Positions 46,726 to 56,333 of a stretch of 64,000 bases of DNA are shown in pieces (the stretch's first letter is position 1; every line of letters starts with the position of its first letter). The translations under genes were made by a program, and so were the position numbers. The stretch is from Dryas octopetala (taxonomy: Eukaryota > Streptophyta > Magnoliopsida > Rosales > Rosaceae), in assembly GCA_963921425.1 (NCBI GenBank), contig OY992832.1, positions 30,717,489 to 30,781,488 of the forward strand, given 5' to 3'. The notes under the pieces are model-generated. The model did no database searches, was not told where the DNA came from, and saw only the letters and a list, made by a program, of their open reading frames with translations.

Positions 46726-47386
46726 TGGTGCATTTGGATGAAGTAGTTTGAAAATACTAAGGAATTCACAAATGACGGAATTTAAAACGATGGTTATGGT
46801 GGCAACAATAAAAATGATGTTTGTGGTGAGTTGACGATGGTGGTAGGGGTTTTGTCCCACGGGCGGTGGGAGAAATGGTGGCGCACAAATTGGGGTGTTA
46901 GCGGTGGCAGCGACAGCGGTGGTGGTGATGGTGGCAGCGGCGGCAACGATGATTGTGGCTGCGACGATAATGGTAGAGATGGTGGTGGTCGCGATAGTGG
47001 TGGTGGTGGTGGTAGTGGCGGCTGTAACGGTGTTGGTGGTGGTGGCGGCAGCTGTGTTGGTGGTGGTGGCAGTGGTGTCGACGGAGGCAGTGTAAGTGGT
47101 GGTGATGGTGGCGGTGGTGGTGGTAGCGACAATATGGTGGTAGTGGTGGTGGTATTGTGATTAATTGGCAAGGTGATTGGTGAACACAAATTATTTTTCT
47201 TTTGTAAAAATTGGAATTTTGAAAATGACACCAATTTAGGTAGAATTTAAAGTTGGAATTTACAACCCTCAAATCCCAAGTTTTTTTTCACAGAATTTAT
47301 AAAATTATTTATGAATCCAAATAAAGAAATTAGAGCATGTAATTTCTTAAATGCTAAGTTTGTTTTTTTTCCATCCAAACACACCA
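46726..47386. mobile_element. Tourist/PIF-like non-autonomous transposon
   Basis: 661 bp. The ends read tggtgcatttggatgaag and, inverted, tggtgtgtttggatggaa. The direct repeat TTA flanks it at 46723-46725 and 47387-47389, as PIF/Harbinger elements produce. The centre is a degenerate GGT repeat. No transposase is present. Confidence 0.7.
46830..47158 (+). repeat. Degenerate (GGT)n-rich minisatellite
   Basis: About 330 bp built from ggtggtgg, ggcagcg and gacgatgg-type triplets. Glycine-rich and proline-rich ORFs appear on the two strands from composition alone. Confidence 0.9.
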
Positions 47387-47389
47387 TTA

Positions 47390-48324
47390 AAGGATATTCT
47401 TTTCTTCTTGTTTTGCCTTACAATAAAAAAAAATATGGTAGGCTGCTTGACAGGTATAAACCATGAAACTTGAGTGTGTTGTATGTTAATAAAGAGGTTT
47501 GCATCTTCCATATATAGAGAAAATGTAATAATCAAGTATCACAATTCTTGTCAATTTGTAATAGAATTGATACGGGATTTTCTTGCCATACATGACTGTA
47601 AGATTGTAGATTCACTTACCCTTATAGGATCAAGCATGGTTCTCAATAGTACAAACAAGATTTCATACCATGGTTGAAGAAAAAGTGGCAAGATATTTTC
47701 CACTTAATTAGCTATCTGAGCTAGCCTCCAAGAAAGTAATGGGGAAAGAGACAAATTAACAAAGAAAAAAAAATCTAGAGCCAATTTTGAAAAAAAAAAA
47801 AAGAAAAAAAAAGAATGAAAGTTCTAGTACGTCTCATTATATATGTTGCAGTATATTGAAAGATTTAAGGTTTTCTTGAGTGGGTTCTAGAATGGGCAAC
47901 AAAAGAAAAGATTTTATGTAATTACTTTGATTGTGCTTGTATGTTTGGATTTGAATTATTCAAGAAAAGGAAAGTTCAAGATCTCACAATCACATTGATG
48001 GAGGAGCGCTCTATGTGTAAATGAGTAAATTTTCTTTTAAAAAATCTATCAAATTAAAGGGTGGAGATTGCATAATCACTCTATACATTCCATACGGTGA
48101 ACGTGAAGCTTTCCTCGAAAAGATCATCATGTGTCAAGAAGTGGATGTTGTCCAAAATTGCTAACACATCAAAAGTTCATGTTGGCAAACACAAAAAAAG
48201 AAAAAAGAAAAAAGAAAAAACTCATCACAAGTAGTGAACAAGCATTGTGGTTGTCAAGAGTGGCTTCAAGCTACGCCTCCTACAACAAGAACATGTCTAC
48301 AACGCATCTTGGAGTGGGTGCATT
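47390..48324. other. Unassigned sequence before the Gypsy C 3' LTR
   Basis: AT-rich with purine runs (47765-47815 and 48195-48218). The last 17 bases form the Gypsy C polypurine tract. It is probably the 3' internal remnant of Gypsy C, but no pol motif is readable. Confidence 0.45.
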
Positions 48325-48623
48325 TGTAGACACCGAAATTTTGATAAAATCAAATTGTTAAAAATTGCAAGTTTCACCATTTGACTAGTCAAAGATAACT
48401 GGTGCAACCATGGCCCCACACAAGTACATGTGGCACGTGACTCATCAAGATAAAGCGAGCTACCAAAAATGACATGCATGTGTCGACATCTAAGAAGTCC
48501 ATCAATTAATCAAATCAAGTCAAAAGGCTAAATTAAGGAATTAACAGTCATTAATTAGTTAATTGACTAAATTAATGCAATTGATTGGTTAAATCTTCTC
48601 AATCAATGAGATTGATTTAAAAC
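48325..48623 (+). repeat. Truncated 3' LTR of Gypsy C
   Basis: Matches 14320-14612 with scattered differences and short indels. The match ends at gatttaaaac (48623), so about two thirds of the LTR is missing. Confidence 0.9.
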
Positions 48624-48889
48624 TTATTTTATGCATAGCTTCAAGTTAGTACAATTAATATTTTGGGGTGTTAATTGGCAAGAGATGTAAATGAGTTTGC
48701 TTCTAACTTTGTAAACTCCAATTCTAATTTAATGAATTTATTGATCTTTTTGAGTTGTCCATATTTGTGGATTTCTAATTGGATGCAAGCAAGTTAGAAT
48801 GTCTTCCTAAACCATCTACACAACTGAAATTTGCAAAAAATGTGTCAATCAAACAAACAACAATTGTTAATCTAAAAATATTGTGTTAG

Positions 48890-50333
48890 TGAAACCTAGA
48901 TAACGATTTTAGTTGAAAAACCATTGTATAAGATATCTTCTAACAACATTTAATACCTAAACAATGATGTATATTATCACTCTATACAACGGTTTTTTTT
49001 TTTATATATAAATAACGATGTTTAACTTGCCTTCAGACAACGTTTGTAATAATAACTATTGTGAGTAATACTTGATAACAAGAGTTTTGTCTCTAAAACT
49101 GTTGTGTAGGTTTGTGCAAGACAACGGTTTTAGTTGAATTACCATTGCATAACTGTTTACACCCTAAATTGGCACCGGGCCTGAGTCACGGCCAAGCCCA
49201 AGTGCTAGCCTTGGTGGACTAGGAGACCCAAATAAGCTAGGCAAGAGGTGGCATGGATGACTTTGGCATGAAGTAATGGTATGAAGAGTTCAAGTTCAAC
49301 AAGGAAAAGGATTTCCTAAAGCCTAGGGGATTGATCACTATATAAAGAAGGCATTGACATTCAGATCGAAGTCTCTCTCAACACATCCAACACAAATCAA
49401 AAACACAATTCAAGATCAAAGCATCTCAAGTTTCTCAAAGTTTCATCAAGTTCTCAAGCAAATTGTATCTTTTGTTTTAGCTCTGCTAGGGTTCCCTTAG
49501 TATCGGTTCTCTTTTGGTTTAATCATCTGTTTTCTTGTTATTTTATTATAAGATTTGTTATTCGAACAACAATTGTTACTCAATTCTATGATAATCAGAT
49601 CATCCACACTTTCTTCATTAAAGTACATTACTTTTCTGTTCACCCAATCACCCAAGCAGCCATTGTTCGCACGTACGATTTCGAGCATACAGTTATAGAA
49701 ACCAATGACAACTAAAATTCTTGAGGATCAAGGTAGGCAGGACCTTCGGCGAGAACTTGTTCCTTGCTCGCTTACAATTGTTTGGATAGAAGTTAGGTAG
49801 GTCCGGCGCAAATCATCAAATCAATTCAATTTCTATTACGGTCTCTCGGCCGAGAATAGTGGCACGCCTGTAAATTAACTAGGACTTCAATGTTCTTATC
49901 AATCTTCTCGGCAATCTTTGCCGTGATTTTGAAGGGTAATAATAACATATCTTCTAACAACATTTAATACCTAAAAAATGATGTATATCATCACTCTATA
50001 CAATGGTTTGTTTTTTTAAATAACGATGTTTAACTAGCCTTCAGACAGTGTTTATAGTGAATAACTATTCTGAGTAATACATATACACAATAGTTTTTTT
50101 TATCTAAAACCGTTGTGTAGGCTTTTGCGAGACAACAGTTTTAGACCAAATATAAGGTTTTTCATGCACCATATACAACGGTTTTAAATAAAACATGTTG
50201 TATGAACCAACTTAGACAACAGTTAAAAACCATTGTATGAAAGGGCCATAGACATCAGTCGCCTAGACGACGCAAATTTGAGGTAATAGACAACAGTTAA
50301 AAACCGTTGTCTATTAACTTGATTGTAGTAGTG
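48890..50333. mobile_element. CACTA (En/Spm) transposon remnant
   Basis: The right end, read on the minus strand, starts CACTACTACAATCAAGTT and is followed by a hairpin (aatagacaac to gttgtctatt). Subterminal repeats of acaacggttttag type fill the piece. A block of about 225 bp occurs twice (48930-49153 and 49947-50160). The left terminus is not found, so the start is approximate. There is no transposase. Confidence 0.75.
49154..49941 (+). mobile_element. Solo LTR inside the CACTA remnant
   Basis: 788 bp from TGTTTACACCC to GGGTAATA, with the duplication ATAAC at 49149-49153 and 49942-49946. The neighbouring repeat at about 48922 shows the uninterrupted form of the site. A TATA box (cactatataaagaagg) lies near 49340. 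There is no internal region, so it is a product of LTR-LTR recombination. Confidence 0.78.
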
Positions 50334-51184
50334 TCTGTCTTGACCTCTTCTCGGTTAGGACCCTTTTTACAATCTTTTACCGATCGTGTCTTGAACTCTG
50401 CTCAATCAGGACCCCATTTTATGACCTTTTGATGGTCCCTTTGTCTTGACCTCTGCTCAGTCAAGACCTCTGTTATGACCTTCAAACAGTTGTCTCTACA
50501 TCGACCTCTGCTCGGTCAAAACCTCTTTTGTTCAAAACTCTCGGGTTTGGGGGCTTGTTTACCCTCAGGTCAGAGTGCTAAAATGAAAAATAAGACAAAT
50601 TATCAAGTCTCATCAAACTGAATGCTTTCAACTCCCAACCCAAGGGATCTAGCTTAGCTCGGGAGCTGGGAGACTTCTGTTTGTGGGTAAATCCACCAAT
50701 CTAATTCGACTAATGACTAATTGCCACGTATCCTATCCAAGCATCCCATTTGACGCGTTGACTTGTCAATGGAGGAAGAACGACAGAAAACTAGGCCCCG
50801 AGCCAACCATTAGGTGAAGTCTCGGGCTATCTATCGGACCCCTGCGTTAAAGAGTTTGATGACGGAGGCCCAACAGAAAAAGCCCATCAGTTGCCTATAA
50901 AAGGCTCATTTGCCCACTTGGCCCAATGGCCCGTTTTCTTTCTTATATAAAACACCTTTACCCCTAAGAGTTTAGGGGGGCTGATTTCGTTCACATATTT
51001 TTACAGCTTTTCACAAGTCCCATACAATTGTAATCCCTCCAAATATAGAAAAACAGAAATACAAATGGCTGTGGATGTAGCCCAAGTTGGGTGAACCACC
51101 TCAAATTCCTTGTGTTCTTGATTCTCTACTTTTCTATGCCTACAACCCATCTTTTAAGTTGATGTATTGATTTTTGCATCAACA
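50334..51184 (+). mobile_element. 3' end of a Gypsy element with its LTR
   Basis: 50340-50540 holds diverged repeats of tcttgacctctgctcggtca, typical of the 3' untranslated region of Tat-like Gypsy elements. A G-rich tract follows. An LTR from TGTTTGTGGG (50678) to GCATCAACA (51184) contains TATA boxes (cctataaaaggc, ttatataaaac). The LTR start could instead be at about 50557. The left part of the element is missing. Confidence 0.65.
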
Positions 51185-51337
51185 ATCATCAAAGAAGACA
51201 AACAAGAAATGGTAACAACAAAAAGTGGTGAGGGTAAAGCAGAGGAAGACCGTGTAGATGTTCTCCTAAAATTTCAAGACCATGGTGGTGCCCTATAGTT
51301 TTCCCAAACTACTGAAAAGATAAAAGCAGTAATCCTT
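51185..51337 (+). pseudogene. Second CYP71-like P450 fragment
   Basis: 51 codons, with VDVLLKFQDHGG, a TAG where Gln is usual, then EKIKAVIL and a GTAAGT donor at 51338. This is the end of exon 1 of a CYP71-type P450, in the same phase as the intron of the pseudogene at 12678. Upstream exon sequence is replaced by the Gypsy LTR ending at 51184. No exon 2 is found downstream. Confidence 0.82.
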
Positions 51338-52080
51338 GTAAGTATATACAATTTTTGCTGACACCATCATGCTTAAAAAGTCAAAACAATTTTCAATTTA
51401 TTTCTAATCCGAGAACCAATTTCACTTCTTGTTCCAAATGCATGACCTTAATTAATTAGTATCAGCTTTGGTACCAACTGTTATTAAAGATGCATGCAAA
51501 AAATAAGCAAAACAATAAAGAAAAGACTAGGATTTCCGATTCCCCTTTGTCCTATGTCTATGCATGGAGATGCACGGCGAGATGATTACGAAGAGGTCAC
51601 TCACATTCAAAGTAACCCTACAATTTGGCTCCACTTAATATTCTGAACTATAGAAAATATAATATAGTTGACAAATTGGCTATAGTAGGTCAGGATTCCA
51701 ATTGCGCATCATTATGCAAAAGTGTGAATCAACACCCTGAGCACCATTTTCTTCATATGTTGTTCATGTATATAGACAGAGCGTTTCACATGCATGAGCC
51801 TATTGTTCCTTATATGTCAATGACAGTACTCTTTACAAATTCAAGGCACTTTAAGCAAATCTTTGTTGAAATTAAGGCTCTAAACTGATTGCTTAGTTGT
51901 TATTAACTTTTACTGCTATATGGTTTAGATTGTATAAAGTTGTTTTTGTTGAATGGCTGAGATTAGTCAGTTAGCAATCTTAGGCTCAAATGTGAGCAAG
52001 TGTCTTTGTCTTATAGGGCAGTGAATGTTTGGCTGAGATGAGATTATAGGCTCTCTCTTTCTTTTTGTAACGTGGATATA
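51338..52080. other. Non-coding, probably old P450 intron and flank
   Basis: Starts at the donor of the P450 fragment. No further exon, RNA gene or transposon end was recognised. Confidence 0.5.
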
Positions 52081-53740
52081 TGGCCTCATTATATACAGCA
52101 GGTACATGAAATATAAGTGTGAGAGGAAGCATAACAGATGCTAAGAAAATATCTTTCTCCTCATCTTATTCTTTAACATTGATCCCTGAATCTTTCTATA
52201 ACAGAGCAAAACCCACTGATCATAGAACCTCAACAATCTTTACCTGGGTATGAATTCAGGCCTCATACATCAAATTCTCTAACCGCCTCTTCCTAAAGCC
52301 CTTTATGGGAAACTCAAGCACAATAGACATTCGAGTCCAAGTAATGCCTGACCTTGTCTTTGAAAACCGGATTTGTTAACATATCAGTTGCATTCTCTTT
52401 GGTATGAACCATAGATTAAGATATATCTCCTGATGCAATCAACTCGTAAATCATCTGATACAGAATTTCTATGCACTCTGACAACAAATGAAAGACTTGA
52501 TTCTTAGCTAATAAATAGTACTCTGACGATAACACTACATAGGAAACACTACCATGCTTAAACCCAAGTTCTTCAACCAATTCTCAATCATAATGTTTCT
52601 TTTGTTTCCTCTGTATCTACCATTTATTTTGCCTCTATGGTAGAGAGAGTGATAGACTATTGTATTTTGTAAGACTGACTTCCATAAAATAAATATTTCA
52701 TCATGATGACCAATCATAGACCTCCTATCATCAAGATCCTGAGCATAGTGCATACCCTTTAACCATTGCAAAGGTTGTACAATGATCAAACAATATACAA
52801 AAATCAACCTGCAAGATATTGAAAAATCAGCTTCATAGTATTCCGGTGCTCTTTACTAGGATTCCCCATAAACCTTCTGACAACACTTACTACATGCATA
52901 TGAGATGTTCAATCTTGTACATACCATCGCATAGATGACCTATCATACTGCATTTTCATATGGCACTTGAGACATGTATTCGACCGAATCCCTTTTTCTT
53001 TGGGCATAACTTTGAACAGCGACTGAAGTATGCTTCGACAGGAGTCTACCTAGGTTAGTTTGATCAACATACTCTAAAACTCATATATGTAAGATTTTAG
53101 TCTTCGCAACAGTAAGAATATGATGACACCATTAATGCATTGAAGCACTTGTACCATTGCCTACAGATTGTTTTAAGCCATACAATGATTTACTCAGTAT
53201 ACATGCTAGACCTTACTTGGTTCTTTAAACCCCACAGGCTACAAAAATATACTTTTCAAATCTCAACTGCCACAAGAACAGATAATTGAGAACACCTTTA
53301 GTGCAATAAGATTGTGGTAAACATGAATCTTAGGTTTTCCATAAAGTATTTCTAGAAGTCTAACTTGACAGTTTCACTCCCTACAACAAAATATTTTCTC
53401 TAATTCCATCAAACCATGCTCACTTTGATGAGCCAAACTTATATGCCACAATGCTTTATCGTCACTGCTAGACTCCACTGTAGTGTCCCCAATCATTTTT
53501 AAACATCTTCTCAACTCTCTGTTTCTTGATGACCACAGAAGTACCTTTTATTAATTGCCTTCCAAGATTCAAGTGCTCCTAGAGAATTCAAATTCTCCCC
53601 AACTCAGGAACATGTCTGATGCCACTAAATATCCTCACAATATCTTAAAAACATCTTCATCGTACTACCACGTCCTATGGCTTTATAGCTAGCATAATTA
53701 CCTATTAAAATAGTATGTACCAGAAACACAAGCCTGATAT
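52081..53740 (-). pseudogene. Heavily decayed Copia pol (Tork-like)
   Basis: Scattered minus-strand pieces in Copia order. Near 53450-53700 is a pre-integrase stretch. Near 53160-53260 is QPVGFKEP. Around 52890-53000 is MSQVPYENAV followed by VIYAMVCTR, the linker after reverse transcriptase. Near 52650-52790 is DLDDRRSMIGH of RNase H. Around 52330-52420 is the end of RNase H. Many stops and frameshifts, and the integrase core is not visible. Old relic without recognisable LTRs. Confidence 0.7.
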
Positions 53741-54596
53741 TGTTGTGCCTATACGTAGGTGGAACCAAGAAATTTTAAAGATGGGTGCTAAAATCTAATT
53801 TGATATATCTCTAAAACATTTTATCAGATCTAAAATCCCTCCAAGAGTTTTTTATACATAAAAAGGAAATCTGAAGTTGACAAATTTCTTAAACTCTTTA
53901 CTAATAATTACAATAGACTCTTCCTTATTAGGCATAAGTAGCTAGCTAATTAAAAAGAAGAGTAATTTGAACATTTACCACTCATACTATAAGGGTGTGT
54001 GCAATTACCACCCAAACAAAAAATTTAAACTGTTTGCCACCTAGACTTTGCATCATGTAGCAATATGGCACCTCCGATCACATTCCATCCATTATTCTGT
54101 TAAATCATAAGTGTGTTTTCGTAAAATCATTGTATGTGTTAAACATTCATCAATGAAGTATGCATAAGTCATGGGCTTTCTATTTATTTAAAAGAGAGTA
54201 CGTCTGCTCATGGGTGGCTGTGGTATATTCCATTAACTGTTGAAATCAAGGCACTGGTGGATAAAGAGGGTTGGTTGCCGCCTTACATGTGTCGAGTTCA
54301 ATTTTACTACCTGGGTAGGACAGACTCGGCCTCCTTTCAATTCAAAAGCTGCGGGGTTCACCTAGTATGCCAACAGGATGATTTAAACCAATGAATCCTC
54401 CAAAATGAAAGCATATTGAGGAGCAACCTTCCACTTTAGATGACAACATGCTTTAGTGGCTTCATTTCTTATCATGGGCATCCTTTAGACTTTAGTTGGT
54501 GATTTGAGGCCTATTGCATTCAAATGTGATTTCATTAGGATGAGCATTTCAATTTTTTGTTTTCTGGTGTGGGTGTATGTTGAGGCTGCTTCTTTC
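53741..54596. other. Intergenic, no gene seen
   Basis: AT-rich sequence between the Copia relic and the LINE. Some stretches look like old repeat ends but none could be paired. Confidence 0.5.
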
Positions 54597-54613
54597 AAAC
54601 TGACACTCTGAAC
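54597..54613 (+). repeat. Target-site duplication of the LINE, left copy
   Basis: aaactgacactctgaac, 17 bp, repeated exactly at 60456-60472. Confidence 0.93.
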
Positions 54614-54842
54614 GAGTTGCTCAAACTAATGTCCTTAATTACAGAACAAGGAGCACATTCTTGTGTAAGGGTACTCTCCTCCTAAAAAAGCGGGAGTTTT
54701 TTCAAAACCTAACTTCTACGCAAAGTTTTGTGCTTTGACGGCTAGGGTTGGTTCCTTTTTGCATCTGGCCGGCGTCGCTGTGCGCAGATTTGAGACGTCC
54801 ATCCCCTCAGAGGTGCTTCTTCGACTGGGACTGGGCCGACCG

Positions 54843-56333
54843 ATGGAGGAGATAGAAACAAGTTTCTCCAGAACTCTGACTCTGACTGAAGACGAGATCG
54901 ATTCCATTCAAATCGAACGACCACGCTCAACGGCAAACAGCGAGGTCATGCAGCGTAGTTTGGTGGGACATGTGTTGACGGGGAAAACTTTCCACAGGAC
55001 AGCTTTTAAACAAACAATGGTGAAGATTTGGGATGCGTTGGGGGCTGTGACAGTGAAAGACTTGGGACCCAATCTTTTCCTGTTCACGTTTGCCTTTGAG
55101 GAAGATAAGAAGCAAGTGATTTCTCAAGCGCCCTGGACTTTCGATAAAGCACTTGTGCTACTGGAAGAACCGAATGGCAGTATAGCCCCGTCCCAGATGC
55201 AACTCAAGTTTGCAGATTTCTGGGTGCAATTCCACAATCTCCCTTTTGACTATATGACAGAGGAAATAGGAAAGATAATCGGCGATGGTATTGGACAGTG
55301 CATTGAGGTTGCTGGAGGTTTCGAAGCACACCTGGTTGGCAGATTTCTTCGTGCTCGGGTGCGACTTGATGTAACCCGACCGATCCCCCGGGTCAAAAAA
55401 CTTATCCTTGATGAAGGAGCGATGGCTACGGTGGAGTTTCGCTATGAACGCCTCCCCTATCACTGTCATGCGTGTGGGAGGATTGGGCACAGTTCCAAAG
55501 TTTGCAAGTTCATCTCGGAGGATCAGCGGAAGAAACCTTCGTATCAATGGGGAGAGTGGCTAGTGGCACGAAACGAGCCTGGCAAGTTTACTCCGGTGGA
55601 GGTTGGGAAGGGGGGTCTCACAGAGGAGGTAAGAGAGGAGATAGAGGCTTTAGTAGATGAGGTGACGGATAGGGAGGGCCAAAAGTCACAAGAGAAAAAG
55701 AAGGCGCACCAGTTGAATGTTGGCCCCAGTGATGGTGACATGGTGAGCCCCTTAGACGAGACAAGGCCGATTCCGGTAAAAGCAGTGTTTGAGAACATTC
55801 AGGCTGACCTCGGTGAGAGACAAAGTGCCTTAGCTCCCACGTCTTCATCCGATAATGACACACTGGCTTCGGTAATCCAAGCTGCGAGGACGGAGGAGAA
55901 GCAGAAACGCAGTGCACGGGCAGTAGGAAAGGAGAAAAAAGAAATAGGAAAACGGAATGGGGGGAAGGAGAAGACCCCGGTGGAAGAACAAGGAGTATCA
56001 CAAGGAAGTACAATATCCAAACTTGGCAATGTGCTCAAGCAGGTTTTACAATCTCCGAGTGGGGCATCGGAGATGAGGGGGGATGGTGCTAACACTAGGA
56101 CCCCAGTGCCAAAACCAAAAGTTTCACCAGTGAGACTCTCCCCCCGGCTGGCATCACGGGAGGGGGGTCCGACTAGTGGGGGGTTTGTGAGTGGGGGCAA
56201 ACGGAAAGCACAGGCGGAAGACAAAGCTAAAGTGTTTGCTCAGAAAAAAGCAAGATTAATGGAAGATACACAAAGCCCAATCTCAGGGGCTAAAGTGGTG
56301 GGTCCGGATACCCCGGCCCACCACGAACAATGA
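54843..56333 (+). CDS. LINE ORF1 protein (DUF4283, zinc knuckle)
   Basis: 496 residues, intact. The chosen ATG begins MEEIETSFSRTLTLTEDE, the usual plant L1 start; the frame is open further upstream but without an ATG. Residues about 35-185 form the DUF4283 RNA-binding domain (SLVGHVLTGKTFHRTAFKQT, FADFWVQFHNLPFDYMT). A CCHC knuckle, CHACGRIGHSSKVC, lies near 207-220. The rest is a charged, low-complexity tail. The product should coat the LINE RNA in a ribonucleoprotein. Its stop overlaps the ORF2 start as ATGA. Confidence 0.92.
   Translation: MEEIETSFSRTLTLTEDEIDSIQIERPRSTANSEVMQRSLVGHVLTGKTFHRTAFKQTMVKIWDALGAVTVKDLGPNLFLFTFAFEEDKKQVISQAPWTFDKALVLLEEPNGSIAPSQMQLKFADFWVQFHNLPFDYMTEEIGKIIGDGIGQCIEVAGGFEAHLVGRFLRARVRLDVTRPIPRVKKLILDEGAMATVEFRYERLPYHCHACGRIGHSSKVCKFISEDQRKKPSYQWGEWLVARNEPGKFTPVEVGKGGLTEEVREEIEALVDEVTDREGQKSQEKKKAHQLNVGPSDGDMVSPLDETRPIPVKAVFENIQADLGERQSALAPTSSSDNDTLASVIQAARTEEKQKRSARAVGKEKKEIGKRNGGKEKTPVEEQGVSQGSTISKLGNVLKQVLQSPSGASEMRGDGANTRTPVPKPKVSPVRLSPRLASREGGPTSGGFVSGGKRKAQAEDKAKVFAQKKARLMEDTQSPISGAKVVGPDTPAHHEQ

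Larger units (their letters stand above)
14320..48623 (+). mobile_element. Gypsy C, outermost retrotransposon of the nest, largely deleted
   Basis: Same-orientation LTR sequences starting TGTAGACACCG lie at 14320-15193 (5') and 48325-48623 (3', truncated). A gag remnant follows the first. A polypurine tract (ttggagtgggtgcatt) precedes the second, as expected for a real 3' LTR. The element cut the P450 gene. Everything between 16310 and at least 45600 is younger insertion. No pol of Gypsy C is visible, so it was lost or was never present. Its outer target duplication cannot be checked because the 3' LTR is broken. Confidence 0.8.

Noticed and set aside
46794..47272. Glycine-rich and proline- or histidine-rich ORFs
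   Set aside because: Translations of the GGT repeat in different frames; no unique sequence.
54716..56224. Minus-strand ORFs opposite LINE ORF1
   Set aside because: Shadows of the intact ORF1; no domain of their own.
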